Positions 1-8,352 are shown, counted from the first letter of the stretch. The stretch is DNA of 32,537 nucleotides from Fluviicola sp. (GCA_002733985.1 NVXP01000006.1:7049-39585); one strand, 5' to 3'. Notes: generated by a model not told the origin, from the letters alone. Numbers and translations: made by a program.

Positions 1-112
1 AATCAAGGAAAACACATTTGTCGCATGGTTACCGCTGTGGGACATCTTCTACGCTATTTGGACGCCCATTATGTTCTATACAGTTAGTAAAACAGAATCG
101 GACAAATGGTAG
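1..112 (+). CDS. C-terminal fragment of a membrane protein, probably a family 2 glycosyltransferase (5' end outside window)
   Basis: Reading from base 2, the frame is open to a TAG at 110-112 and encodes 36 residues. They include an aromatic, hydrophobic stretch (WLPLWDIFYAIWTPIMFY) followed by a short polar tail ending in DKW. This looks like the last membrane helix and cytoplasmic tail of Bacteroidota family 2 glycosyltransferases, which often end this way and sit beside similar housekeeping genes. That identification rests on resemblance alone, because the catalytic domain is outside the window. The stop codon overlaps the ATG of the sigma-factor gene (106-108), so the two are probably co-transcribed and translationally coupled. 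Another polytopic inner-membrane protein is possible. Confidence 0.5.
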   Translation, partial: IKENTFVAWLPLWDIFYAIWTPIMFYTVSKTESDKW

Positions 113-714
113 AAAATCAAGATCACTTATCAGACAAAGGGAAACGCGATCTCCTATTGGTTCATGCTGCAATTGATGGAGATCAATTGGCTTATGGTGA
201 ATTAATGGACCGTTACCGCGAATCGATTTACTACATGATGTTGAAAATGGTAAAGAATACAGATGATGCTGATGATCTCACGATTGAAGCATTCGGAAAG
301 GCATTCAACCGTTTGAAGCAGTATTCACCGAATTACGCATTCAGTACGTGGTTATTCAAAATCGCATCAAACAATTGTATTGACTTTATCAGGAAGAAAC
401 GCATCAAAGTGACTTCGATGGATTCAGGGATCAAAAATACAGACGGAGAAACGATTTATATTGATGCGAGAAGCAACACCTTAGACCCAGAAGAGACGAT
501 CATGCAAAAGCAAAAAGTATTGCACATGAGAAGTCTTGTCAGCAAATTGAAACCACGCTACCGAATTCTGGTTGAAAAACGATATTTCGAAGAACTGAGC
601 TATGAAGAGATTTCTGAAGAACTCGGACTTCCTCTTGGAACGGTTAAAGCACAGCTCTTCAGAGCACGTGATTTCCTTTCTAGTATGATTGAGAACACGA
701 AAGACACGATCTAA
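106..714 (+). CDS. ECF-type RNA polymerase sigma-70 factor
   Basis: The 202-residue protein has the two-domain plan of extracytoplasmic-function sigma factors. Region 2 lies at about residues 22-97 (DGDQLAYGELMDRYRE, DDADDLTIEAFGKAFNRL, FSTWLFKIASNNCIDFIRKK) and binds core polymerase and the -10-like element. Region 4 lies at about 140-195 and carries the helix-turn-helix YEEISEELGLPLGTVKAQLF, which recognises the -35-like element. The linker between them is about 40 residues. The ATG at 106 overlaps the stop of the upstream membrane-protein gene, and rsmG starts 2 bases after the stop, so all three look like one transcript. No anti-sigma factor with a membrane segment lies next to it, so the control signal cannot be read from this window. 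Family assignment is secure; the regulon is unknown. Confidence 0.93.
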   Translation: MVENQDHLSDKGKRDLLLVHAAIDGDQLAYGELMDRYRESIYYMMLKMVKNTDDADDLTIEAFGKAFNRLKQYSPNYAFSTWLFKIASNNCIDFIRKKRIKVTSMDSGIKNTDGETIYIDARSNTLDPEETIMQKQKVLHMRSLVSKLKPRYRILVEKRYFEELSYEEISEELGLPLGTVKAQLFRARDFLSSMIENTKDTI

Positions 715-716
715 TT

Positions 717-1346
717 ATGGAGGGCATAGAACTCGTATTAAAGTATTTCCCAGACCTCAGCGACAAGCAGAAGCAACAATTTGAGCGTTTGGAAGCGTTA
801 TACAGTGAATGGAATGCACAAATCAACGTCATTTCTAGAAAAGACACCGACAATTTCTACGAACGCCATGTTTTGCATTCTTTGGCCATTGCCAAGGTCA
901 TCCAATTCACTGATGGAACGAAAATCTTAGACGTAGGAACTGGCGGAGGATTCCCCGGAATTCCATTGGCGATCCTTTTCCCTAAATGCAACTTCCTATT
1001 GGTTGATTCTATTGGAAAGAAGATAAAAGTGGTAAAAGAAGTCACGGAAGCACTTGGATTGAAAAATGTTGCCTCTAGACATGAAAGAGCCGAAAACATC
1101 AAAGAACAGTTCGATTTTATTCTTAGTCGAGCAGTGACAGCTATGCCCAAGTTCATTACATGGACGAAAGGGCAATTCCTGAAGAAGAACAACAATACAT
1201 TCAAAAATGGAATCCTCTATTTAAAAGGTGGTGATCTAACGGAAGAAATGGCAACTGTAAAGAAAGCAGTCCAATACTTCGACTTATCCGATATTTACTC
1301 TGAAGAATTCTTTGAAACGAAAAAAGTGGTATACGTTCGAAACTAA
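717..1346 (+). CDS. rsmG: 16S rRNA (guanine-527-N7)-methyltransferase RsmG (GidB)
   Basis: The 209-residue length is normal for RsmG, which uses S-adenosylmethionine to make m7G527 in the 530 loop of 16S rRNA. The N-terminal helix has the family signature FYERHVLHSLAIAK (residues 47-60). It is followed by the Rossmann SAM-binding loop ILDVGTGGGFPGIPLAILFP (70-89), an acidic strand end (LLVDSIGKKIKVVKEV) and the late motif ILSRAVTAMPKF. The gene starts 2 bases after the sigma-factor stop, so it is co-transcribed and probably coupled. Its TAA at 1344-1346 overlaps the stop codon of the converging gene on the other strand by 3 bases, with no terminator between them. Confidence 0.95.
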   Translation: MEGIELVLKYFPDLSDKQKQQFERLEALYSEWNAQINVISRKDTDNFYERHVLHSLAIAKVIQFTDGTKILDVGTGGGFPGIPLAILFPKCNFLLVDSIGKKIKVVKEVTEALGLKNVASRHERAENIKEQFDFILSRAVTAMPKFITWTKGQFLKKNNNTFKNGILYLKGGDLTEEMATVKKAVQYFDLSDIYSEEFFETKKVVYVRN

Positions 1347-1882
1347 TCGACTCTGTACTTTTTAAAGAACGCATCCCAATCCCATACGAAGTTTTCCATC
1401 AACTCATCCATTCGTTTTAAAAACAACGGATTTGGAACTTGCATTCTTCTAAAATATTCGTCTTGAAAATTATAGAGGGTGTACTTATCAAAAATCGTTT
1501 TTGACATCGCATAAACCACATTTTTCGACGGGTGATTCAAACGATTCATCAGGTGACGGTAATCTTTCACGAGTGATTTAAACTCGAACACACTCATTCC
1601 GTAAGCCTTTGATAACTTTTCAAAAATCAATCGCTCTACTTCAAAAGCTTGCTCTCCATCAAACGTACTTTCCAATAAATTCATATTTCCAATCAAAACG
1701 ATTAGCGAAAATTCATGGTGATCCTTTGGATTAATATTCGGCTGCGTTGAGAAAGAAGCATCTTCGTTGATGAATTCAGCGACCACAGGAAAACCATGCT
1801 CCGTAGCATCAATTAAACCGTTGATAAACACATTTGCGAGTTTATCACTACTAACTTTTTTCTTTAAACTTAAACCAAACAT
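1343..1882 (-). CDS. Conserved-looking hypothetical protein, 179 aa
   Basis: I do not recognise this family. The frame is open from 1999, but I place the start at the ATG at 1882. The product then begins MFGLSLKKKVSSDKLANVF, and a perfect TAccTTTG promoter element with an upstream TTG lies just before it, inside the longer frame (1918-1950). The protein is soluble and mixed alpha/beta, without a signal peptide or membrane helix. It has a hydrophobic strand (EFSLIVLIGNMNLL), a basic helical middle (LVKDYRHLMNRLNHPSKNVVYAMSKTIFDKY) and an aromatic C-terminus (ENFVWDWDAFFKKYRVD). No catalytic motif stands out. It is transcribed toward rsmG and is likely monocistronic. It is probably a lineage-specific cytoplasmic protein; function unknown. 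Confidence 0.7.
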   Translation of the reverse strand: MFGLSLKKKVSSDKLANVFINGLIDATEHGFPVVAEFINEDASFSTQPNINPKDHHEFSLIVLIGNMNLLESTFDGEQAFEVERLIFEKLSKAYGMSVFEFKSLVKDYRHLMNRLNHPSKNVVYAMSKTIFDKYTLYNFQDEYFRRMQVPNPLFLKRMDELMENFVWDWDAFFKKYRVD

Positions 1883-1917
1883 AATGCTGAGGTTGAGCGT
1901 TTTATTGCTTGTTACGC

Positions 1918-1950
1918 CAAAGGTACGCACTATTACGCCAATGTTATCAA
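1918..1950 (-). promoter_or_regulatory. Promoter of the 1343-1882 gene (TTG-N22-TAccTTTG)
   Basis: Read on the minus strand, TACCTTTG (1925 to 1918) is an exact match to the Bacteroidota -7 element TAnnTTTG. TTG at 1950-1948 lies 22 bases upstream, within the 17-23 spacing described for Flavobacterium. The predicted transcript would start about 30 bases before the ATG at 1882. Confidence 0.65.
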
Positions 1951-2021
1951 CACTGATTTTAAGGTTTTCAACATGTTTTTCCACACAAGGGCTACACAAG
2001 AACGTTAAACATTCTCATCAA

Positions 2022-2079
2022 GCAATTTGACACTTCAACACGGGTATCTACTTTTCATACTTATTCAGTGTCAAATTGC
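2022..2079. repeat. Perfect 13-bp inverted repeat upstream of the RND operon
   Basis: The left arm GCAATTTGACACT (2022-2034) and the right arm AGTGTCAAATTGC (2067-2079) are exact reverse complements separated by 32 bases. The loop is too long and there is no T-tract, so it is not a terminator. It lies in the divergent region between the 1882 minus-strand gene and the efflux operon. The right arm is just upstream of a weak -7-like element (TACTTTTA, 2092-2099). A pair of operator half-sites for a regulator encoded elsewhere is the simplest reading. Confidence 0.7.
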
Positions 2080-2125
2080 CTATTGGATATGTACTTTTAG
2101 ACAGTAAAAATCGATTGCATATTTT

Positions 2126-3247
2126 ATGAAACGAAGTCAACTTATCTTACTTGCCGTTTTTGTAGTTATATCAGGTGTTATCTATCTAACACTTGCCAAT
2201 AACAAGAAGGATGTGGTAAAGAAAATGAAACCTGAAGAAAAAACGGTCTACGTTCCAATTCGGGCAGTTCAGAATCAATTGAGGACGGTCTCAATGGAAT
2301 CATATGGACAGGTAAATCCGAATTCAGAAATCAATATCTCCTTCGAAGTACAAGGGAAGTTAATTCGTGGAGCTGTCACGATGAAGCCTGGAATGAAATT
2401 TCGAAAAGGGCAATTGCTCTACCGATTAAATAAATCAGATTCAGAATATACCTTGATGGCTAGAAAATCAGCCTTAACAACGTTAATCGTTGCTTCATTA
2501 CCTGATATTGAACTTGATTTCCCCTCTGAAAAAGACAAATGGATTAAGTTCTTAAATGGACTGAATCCAAATGCCAGTGCACTTCCTGATTTTCCAGCTA
2601 CGAATTCGGAAAAGGAAAGTCTCTTTATAGTTGGAAGAAACATTCTCACGGAATATTACACGCTAAAAAGTCTGGAGGAACAACTCAAGAAATATTCATA
2701 CTACGCGCCTTTCAGCGGGACAGTAATATCTGTGAATGCAGAACCTGGTGCAATTGCTAGTCCAGGAATGATGATTGCTCGAATTGCCAAGACCGGTGAT
2801 TACGAAGTAAAGATTCCTATTTCAATGGATGATCTTGACAAATTCAAGAATCAAGAATCAGCGACATTCAAGAATTCAAATGGTGAGGTTATTGGAACAG
2901 GAAAAATCATTCGAATATCAGATGTCGTGAATCAACAAACACAATCTGTAGATGTCTACTATTCAATTAAGGCATCAAAAGGAAGTCAAATCTATAATGG
3001 GATGTTCTTAACTGTGACCATTCCCATTCAAGAAATAAAGAATGTAATGGCCATTCCACGTGTAGCGCTAAAAAAAGGAAAAGTGATCTTACTAGAAGGT
3101 GATAAAATGATCGAACGCAGTGTTCTTCAAGTCGGAGAAGTCCCTGACTCAGTTTTTATCACAGGATTAAAGAATGGCGAATTATTGGTTTTGGAAGAAC
3201 TTGAGAAAGTAGATCCAAACAAAAAATACATTGGAATCAAACGATAG
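2126..3247 (+). CDS. RND efflux periplasmic adaptor subunit (HlyD/MFP family)
   Basis: The 373-residue protein is a membrane fusion protein that bridges an inner-membrane RND pump and an outer-membrane channel. A single N-terminal membrane anchor (LILLAVFVVISGVIYLTLA) is followed by the first half of the lipoyl/barrel-sandwich domain (ISFEVQGKL, KPGMKFRKGQLLYRLNKSD). A hairpin insertion carries an IELDFP sequence, then comes the second lipoyl half (YYAPFSGTVISVNAEPGAIASPG), the beta-barrel and the membrane-proximal domain (MAIPRVALKKGKVILLEGD). There is no lipobox. The hairpin is short compared with AcrA. The pump gene begins 2 bases after the stop and the channel gene follows, giving a complete tripartite operon. 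No regulator gene is adjacent. Confidence 0.92.
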   Translation: MKRSQLILLAVFVVISGVIYLTLANNKKDVVKKMKPEEKTVYVPIRAVQNQLRTVSMESYGQVNPNSEINISFEVQGKLIRGAVTMKPGMKFRKGQLLYRLNKSDSEYTLMARKSALTTLIVASLPDIELDFPSEKDKWIKFLNGLNPNASALPDFPATNSEKESLFIVGRNILTEYYTLKSLEEQLKKYSYYAPFSGTVISVNAEPGAIASPGMMIARIAKTGDYEVKIPISMDDLDKFKNQESATFKNSNGEVIGTGKIIRISDVVNQQTQSVDVYYSIKASKGSQIYNGMFLTVTIPIQEIKNVMAIPRVALKKGKVILLEGDKMIERSVLQVGEVPDSVFITGLKNGELLVLEELEKVDPNKKYIGIKR

Positions 3248-3249
3248 GC

Positions 3250-6200
3250 ATGAGAAAAGTTATTGAATTTTTCATAAAACGACCTGTCTGGGGGAATGCT
3301 GCGATCGCCGTCGTATTAATGTTCGGTTTGTTCTCAGTCTTCACCATGAAGCGATCGTTTTTCCCAGAACTGGAACCCAACAATATAAACGTAAGTGTCC
3401 TTTATCCTGGAGCATCACCTGCAGAAATGGAGGAAGGTGTTACGATTAAAATTGAACAAGCCGTAAAAGGTCTTGAAGGAATCGAGCAAATCAACTCAAC
3501 TTCGGTTGAAAACATGTCGCAGATTTCCATTGACGCTTATCCAGGCACAAAAATGGAGGAGCTGCTCAATGAAATTGAGAATGCAGTAAATTCCATCAGT
3601 TCTTTCCCGCAAGGCGCAGAACGACCATTTGTCAAGTTGAGAAAATCTCGTGGAATGGCAAGTGTGGTTGCATTCGTTGGAGTTTCAGCAACATCTGACA
3701 CGACTGAACTGATCGGTCTAACGGACATGGCAACCAAGATCGAACGTGACCTGCTCAACACTAAAGTGATCACGCAGGTTTCAATGACGGGATTCCCAGA
3801 GAAAGAAATTGCAATCAATACGCGTGAACAAGATCTACTGCGCTACAACCTATCATTCCAAGAAATTGCCTTGGCTGTTGGCTCAAGAAACATTGATATA
3901 ACAACTGGAATTATTCGTGGTGGAGTTGAAGACATGAACATCCGCTCGAATAGTCGTGTAACTAGTCAAGCGGAAATCGAGGAAATTGTCGTTCGAACGA
4001 CTCCAGATGGTCAAAAAATTACCGTTGGAGATGTAGCTGATGTTGAAGTTGGATTTACAGAGTCATCGCAAGAGGCGAAATACAATGGTTTTCCATGTGT
4101 TCAATTTCAAATCGAAAAAACAACAGACCAAGATATCACAGAGATTACTGAAGAGCTGCATAAATATCAGAAAGAATTCAATGAGAAAAATAGCGAATAC
4201 AGTTTCGATATTTATTACGAGTTCAACAGTATGCTCAACGATCGAATCGACTTACTTTCCAGCAATGGACTGATGGGATTGATTCTCATATTGCTCTTCC
4301 TTGGACTCTTCCTCAACCTTAAGTTATCCGCTTGGGTAGCATTTGGAATTCCATTTTCCTTCCTCGGAATGTTCATCTTCGGATTGCCTTATGGCATGTC
4401 CATCAACATGATTTCCCTTTTCGGGATGATCCTCGTAGTTGGAATTTTAGTGGATGATGGAATCGTAATCGCTGAAAACATCTATACCCATTTTGAAAAA
4501 GGAAAAACGGCAAGACAAGCTGCCCTGGATGGAACAATGGAAGTTTTACCTTCGGTATTCTCTTCTGTATTGACGACAATTGTTGCGTTTAGTATTCTTC
4601 TCTTCGTTGAAGGAATGGAAATGATGCAAGAGATGGCTTTTGTTGTGATTGCCTGTCTCGCCTTCTCACTTTTCGAAGCATTCATTATTCTTCCTGCTCA
4701 CCTTGGACATGAAAATGTATTGAAGGATGAAAAAAATCCAGTACATGAATGGGGCTATTTGAAAGGAGCAATCTTCATCGTTCTAGGATTAGTTACGATG
4801 TACCTCGCTACATTCTTAATTCCTTCTGGAGATGTCTCAGCTGTAATCTACCTTTTCCCAGTGGCCATAATTTTCGTTGGGATTTTCGTTTTCCTAGCTG
4901 GATATTCAAAATCGCCCATTGAGTTAAAAGTCCGAGGAACTGCCGATCGTGCAATCAAGTACGTCAGAGATAATTGGTTCAAGGCTGCCATTCAAAATAT
5001 CATTGGAACTAAACGACGCTGGTACATCGCGGGATTCATTTTTCCATTGTCCTTCGTTATCATGACATTCGTTCTACTTGGAACAAGCGTGATTGGATTT
5101 ACCTTCTTCCCAGATATTCAACCTGATTTCATCAACATTGAGGCGGTCTACATGCCTGGAGACAACAAGGCAAAGTCCGATAGATTTGTGGCGAGCGCGA
5201 CAAACATCCTCATGGAGGAAAATCAACGGATAATCGATGAATCTGGGGATACACTTCTCTCCTACTTCTCAAGCAACATTGGATTTGCTCAGAATCTAGG
5301 TCAAGTTGGTAATCACGCGAGTGGATTGATGGTTTTCCTCAATGGAGAAGAATCAAACACTCCTGTTGACACCTTAACAAATCGAATTATCCGAAGATTA
5401 GACACTTCACCAGAAGCCAAACTCGCGCAGGAAACCTTCGTTGGCGGATTCAATCGATTCGGAAAAGAAATTGAGTTAGGTTTCACTTCAGAAAATGAAA
5501 AGAGCCTCGAAGGAGCACGAGACATGTTCAAAGCCGAATTGGCGAAAATCGATGGTGTGATCAACATCAAAGACAACATGCCTCCGGGGAAAAAAGAAGT
5601 TTATTTGACCATGCGTCCTCAGGCAGATATGATAGGAATCACGAAAAGTGAAGTCCTAAATCAAGTACGACAAGGATTTTTCGGGCAAGAAGCACAGCGC
5701 GTCATCATAGGAACGGACGAAGTAAAAATCTGGGTGCGCTACCCAAAGGAAGATCGAAATTCACTCTCTGACTTGGAGAATATGAAGATTAAATCCATAC
5801 AAGGAGTTGCTGTTCCACTGAAAGAAATTTGTGATTTCAAAATGGGACGTGCTCCTGAAGCATTGAAACGGATAGACGGTCAACGAATCGTGAAGATTGA
5901 TGCAGAGTCGACTGATCCAGATCGCGTAGCAGACATTAACGACATCATCAATGATTCGATCTTACCGAAAGTAAGACAGTTGTATCCCGACGTGCAGTCC
6001 CGATATTTTGGACAAGTTGAGCAAAGTGAGAAGACTACTAATTCAATGATGTACGTTACGCTTATTGGAATTGCGATCATGTTCATTATTCTGGCTTTGC
6101 ACTTTAATAGTTTATCGAGTGCGTTCCTTATTATGTTGGTAATTCCTGCGGGACTTGCTGGCGCGATCATGGGACATGGATTGATTGGTATTCCAGTCTC

Positions 6201-6636
6201 CCTCCTATCGGTATTTGGAATGATTGCATTGATTGGAGTCCTGATTAATGACGCCATTGTCTTCCTCGATCGCTACAACGATCTGATTGTTGAAGGTTAT
6301 ACAACGCGACATGCTGCCCTCGAAGCCGCAATTTCCAGATTCAGGCCAATTATATTGACATCACTGACGACTGTCGCTGGACTACTTCCGATAATATCAG
6401 AAACGAGCATGCAGGCACAATTCCTTATTCCAATGGCGACATCAATTGCATTTGGCGTCTTGTTCGGAACCATCTTCATTCTCTTCTTCTATCCTTCTGC
6501 AATTCTATTGTGGAATGTTCAACGTCGAATTGGACATAAGCTTTGGACGGGCGAATGGATGAAAAATAGTGCCGAAATTGAACCCGCATTCCGTATTTCA
6601 AAAAATGATCATGAAATTGAAAAAATTAACCAGTAG
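3250..6636 (+). CDS. RND-family efflux pump permease (AcrB-like), with an unusual membrane insertion
   Basis: At 1128 residues this is a full-length RND pump, which exports substrates by proton antiport as a trimer. The first membrane helix (WGNAAIAVVLMFGLFSVF) is followed by a porter domain with the signature LYPGASPAEMEEGV. TM4 carries the proton-relay pair in GILVDDGIVIAENIY. The C-terminal half repeats the fold, with helices around residues 930-1040. The position where AcrB has its TM10 lysine reads GVLINDAIVFLD, so the relay partner differs. Residues 502-553, between the usual TM6 and TM7, add two further hydrophobic segments, giving about 14 predicted helices instead of 12. The gene lies 2 bases after the adaptor and its 3' end overlaps the channel gene. 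The substrate cannot be deduced. Confidence 0.94.
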   Translation: MRKVIEFFIKRPVWGNAAIAVVLMFGLFSVFTMKRSFFPELEPNNINVSVLYPGASPAEMEEGVTIKIEQAVKGLEGIEQINSTSVENMSQISIDAYPGTKMEELLNEIENAVNSISSFPQGAERPFVKLRKSRGMASVVAFVGVSATSDTTELIGLTDMATKIERDLLNTKVITQVSMTGFPEKEIAINTREQDLLRYNLSFQEIALAVGSRNIDITTGIIRGGVEDMNIRSNSRVTSQAEIEEIVVRTTPDGQKITVGDVADVEVGFTESSQEAKYNGFPCVQFQIEKTTDQDITEITEELHKYQKEFNEKNSEYSFDIYYEFNSMLNDRIDLLSSNGLMGLILILLFLGLFLNLKLSAWVAFGIPFSFLGMFIFGLPYGMSINMISLFGMILVVGILVDDGIVIAENIYTHFEKGKTARQAALDGTMEVLPSVFSSVLTTIVAFSILLFVEGMEMMQEMAFVVIACLAFSLFEAFIILPAHLGHENVLKDEKNPVHEWGYLKGAIFIVLGLVTMYLATFLIPSGDVSAVIYLFPVAIIFVGIFVFLAGYSKSPIELKVRGTADRAIKYVRDNWFKAAIQNIIGTKRRWYIAGFIFPLSFVIMTFVLLGTSVIGFTFFPDIQPDFINIEAVYMPGDNKAKSDRFVASATNILMEENQRIIDESGDTLLSYFSSNIGFAQNLGQVGNHASGLMVFLNGEESNTPVDTLTNRIIRRLDTSPEAKLAQETFVGGFNRFGKEIELGFTSENEKSLEGARDMFKAELAKIDGVINIKDNMPPGKKEVYLTMRPQADMIGITKSEVLNQVRQGFFGQEAQRVIIGTDEVKIWVRYPKEDRNSLSDLENMKIKSIQGVAVPLKEICDFKMGRAPEALKRIDGQRIVKIDAESTDPDRVADINDIINDSILPKVRQLYPDVQSRYFGQVEQSEKTTNSMMYVTLIGIAIMFIILALHFNSLSSAFLIMLVIPAGLAGAIMGHGLIGIPVSLLSVFGMIALIGVLINDAIVFLDRYNDLIVEGYTTRHAALEAAISRFRPIILTSLTTVAGLLPIISETSMQAQFLIPMATSIAFGVLFGTIFILFFYPSAILLWNVQRRIGHKLWTGEWMKNSAEIEPAFRISKNDHEIEKINQ

Positions 6637-7942
6637 TCTATTTTTCCTTGCATGTTTCGCGAGTTTCGGACAAACGGAACTGTCTGCAACTGATGCGGTA
6701 GTAATTGCACTTGAAAACAATTACCAAATTCTCATTGCCAAAAAGCAACAGGATATTTCAGTAATGAATAATAAATGGTCGGAAGCTGGAGCATTTCCAA
6801 CTGTCGATTTAAGCATTGCTCAAAATAACATGATTCAGGATAATACGAATAACCCATTCACCTTTACTCCTGGAATCATCCTCTCACAAGGAGTCAACCC
6901 TTCGGTGAATGTGAACTATAATATATTCACTGGGTTTGCGGTGAAAATGTCAAAACAGCGCCTTGAACAATTGGAAGTACAGAGTTCGAATAACGCGATG
7001 ACAGTGATCGAGTCAACAATTCAAGATGTATTGAAAGCGTATTTCGCTGCACAAGTACAAAAAGAACGATTGACACTTTTTCAAACGGTATTAGATCAAT
7101 CGCGAAAACGAAAGGAATACTATGTTTTGAAAGATAAATACAGTGCTACGACTTCCTTGGAATTGTTGCAATTTGAAAATCAATACCTCACGGATAGCAC
7201 GAACTACTTGATTCAAAAAATATCCTTGGACAATGCATATCGCAACTTGAAATTGATCATGAATGATGGCGACAGCACCGGGACTAAAAATTACACACTC
7301 ACCGATGAATTGATGGCGGACATTCCAGCGATTTCCTTTGACGAAGCTTACGCTGCTATGATTTCGAATAATTCAAACTTGAAAGGACAATACATCGGTT
7401 TGGAACTTCAGAGAACGGGAACAGAATTGCAGAAATCATTTCTGTATCCAACATTGAGTTTTCAGATGGGTGTTCAACCAAGCTTTTCAAAATTGAGAGA
7501 CTTGAACAATCCTAGTTTCAAGATCACCACGCAAAACTTGTCTTACTACGGAAATTTCAACCTTCGTTATTCCTTGTTCAACAATTTCAAAAACAAGCGC
7601 GCTGTTGAAGTTTCAAGAATTCAAGAAGAAATTGCGGGGTTGAACATCGAAAGCATGACCCAAACCTTGGAGAATACACTTCGAAACTTGGTCGAATTGT
7701 TTGACACTAGAAATCAATTGGTTTCTATTTCGGAGCAAAATTTGGATTACGCCACTCGTGCATTTGACATGGCCGAAAAACGATTCAACACTGGAGCACT
7801 AAACTCGATTGACTTGATGACGTTTCAAAGCAGTTACGAATCGACAATGATTCAACATTACGAGAATTTGTTTAATCGCTTGGATACTTATTTAGAGATC
7901 CATCGCTTGACAGGGAAGCTGGGCTTGACGTATGTGAAGTAA
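6611..7942 (+). CDS. TolC-like outer-membrane efflux channel (OEP family)
   Basis: I choose the ATG at 6611 because it gives a clean signal peptide (MKLKKLTSSLFFLACFASFG, then Q) and a 443-residue product. The same frame is open from 6569, and an ATG at 6605 is also possible. Two similar halves of long amphipathic helices and beta-strands follow the OEP pattern: LSATDAVVIALENNYQI near the N-terminus, its counterpart ISFDEAYAAMISNNSNLK near the middle, and the second-half motif AEKRFNTGALNSIDLMTFQ near the C-terminus. It overlaps the pump gene by 26 bases, completing the adaptor-pump-channel operon. It should form the trimeric outer-membrane exit duct. No terminator is evident after it. Confidence 0.9.
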   Translation: MKLKKLTSSLFFLACFASFGQTELSATDAVVIALENNYQILIAKKQQDISVMNNKWSEAGAFPTVDLSIAQNNMIQDNTNNPFTFTPGIILSQGVNPSVNVNYNIFTGFAVKMSKQRLEQLEVQSSNNAMTVIESTIQDVLKAYFAAQVQKERLTLFQTVLDQSRKRKEYYVLKDKYSATTSLELLQFENQYLTDSTNYLIQKISLDNAYRNLKLIMNDGDSTGTKNYTLTDELMADIPAISFDEAYAAMISNNSNLKGQYIGLELQRTGTELQKSFLYPTLSFQMGVQPSFSKLRDLNNPSFKITTQNLSYYGNFNLRYSLFNNFKNKRAVEVSRIQEEIAGLNIESMTQTLENTLRNLVELFDTRNQLVSISEQNLDYATRAFDMAEKRFNTGALNSIDLMTFQSSYESTMIQHYENLFNRLDTYLEIHRLTGKLGLTYVK

Positions 7943-8005
7943 CACCTATTATTATTAGAATGTATCCTTTTTACATTTTTGGCTCGACTCTTGCTTAGGT
8001 ATGGG

Positions 8006-8027
8006 TGTCGGAGAGTTTTATCCGGCA
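8006..8027 (+). promoter_or_regulatory. Short hairpin in the leader of the cold-shock gene
   Basis: TGTCGG (8006-8011) pairs with CCGGCA (8022-8027), with one G-T pair, around a 10-base loop. The stem ends 17 bases before the cold-shock ATG. A near-consensus -7 element upstream (TACATTTT, about 7971-7978) would put the hairpin in a leader of about 60 bases. Cold-shock genes elsewhere have structured leaders; a role here is only inference. Confidence 0.35.
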
Positions 8028-8044
8028 TTATTTAATACAATAAT

Positions 8045-8236
8045 ATGACTAAGGGAAAAGTAAAATTTTTCAACGAGACCAAAGGATTTGGTTTCATTAA
8101 AGAAGAAGATTCAAACACAGAGCACTTCGTGCACGCATCAGGATTGATCGATGAAATTCGAGAAGACGATACTGTTGAGTTTGAGCTAGAAGAAGGTAAA
8201 AAAGGATTGAATGCAGTAAACGTTAAAGTCGTTTAG
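8045..8236 (+). CDS. Cold-shock domain protein (CspA family)
   Basis: The 63-residue protein is a single five-stranded OB-fold that binds single-stranded RNA/DNA and acts as an RNA chaperone. It starts with the hallmark GKVKFFN and contains RNP1 KGFGFI (residues 13-18) and RNP2 HFVHAS (27-32). The C-terminal strand reads KKGLNAVNVKVV. Its acidic middle (LIDEIREDDTVEFELEEGKK) is typical of Bacteroidota homologues. It stands alone between the efflux operon and an unknown gene, with its own terminator at 8262-8294. Which of several cold-shock paralogues it is cannot be told. Confidence 0.95.
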   Translation: MTKGKVKFFNETKGFGFIKEEDSNTEHFVHASGLIDEIREDDTVEFELEEGKKGLNAVNVKVV

Positions 8237-8261
8237 CAAAAACATACTTATTATTTTAATG

Positions 8262-8294
8262 AAAGAGACTTGTCTAAAGACAGGTCTCTTTTTT
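8262..8294 (+). terminator. Rho-independent terminator after the cold-shock gene
   Basis: A 13-bp stem with one G-T pair (8262-8274 with 8279-8291) and a TAAA loop is followed by a T-rich tail (TTT G TTTT). It starts 26 bases after the cold-shock stop and isolates that gene from 8384. Confidence 0.88.
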
Positions 8295-8352
8295 GTTTTG
8301 TAGCGATCTAGACAATCTACTAGTTGGCAACTATCAGTTTAAAAAAAAGTCT

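Noticed and set aside
857-1204. 115-codon minus-strand frame inside rsmG
   Set aside because: It is antisense to a well-conserved gene, with no promoter or recognisable product.
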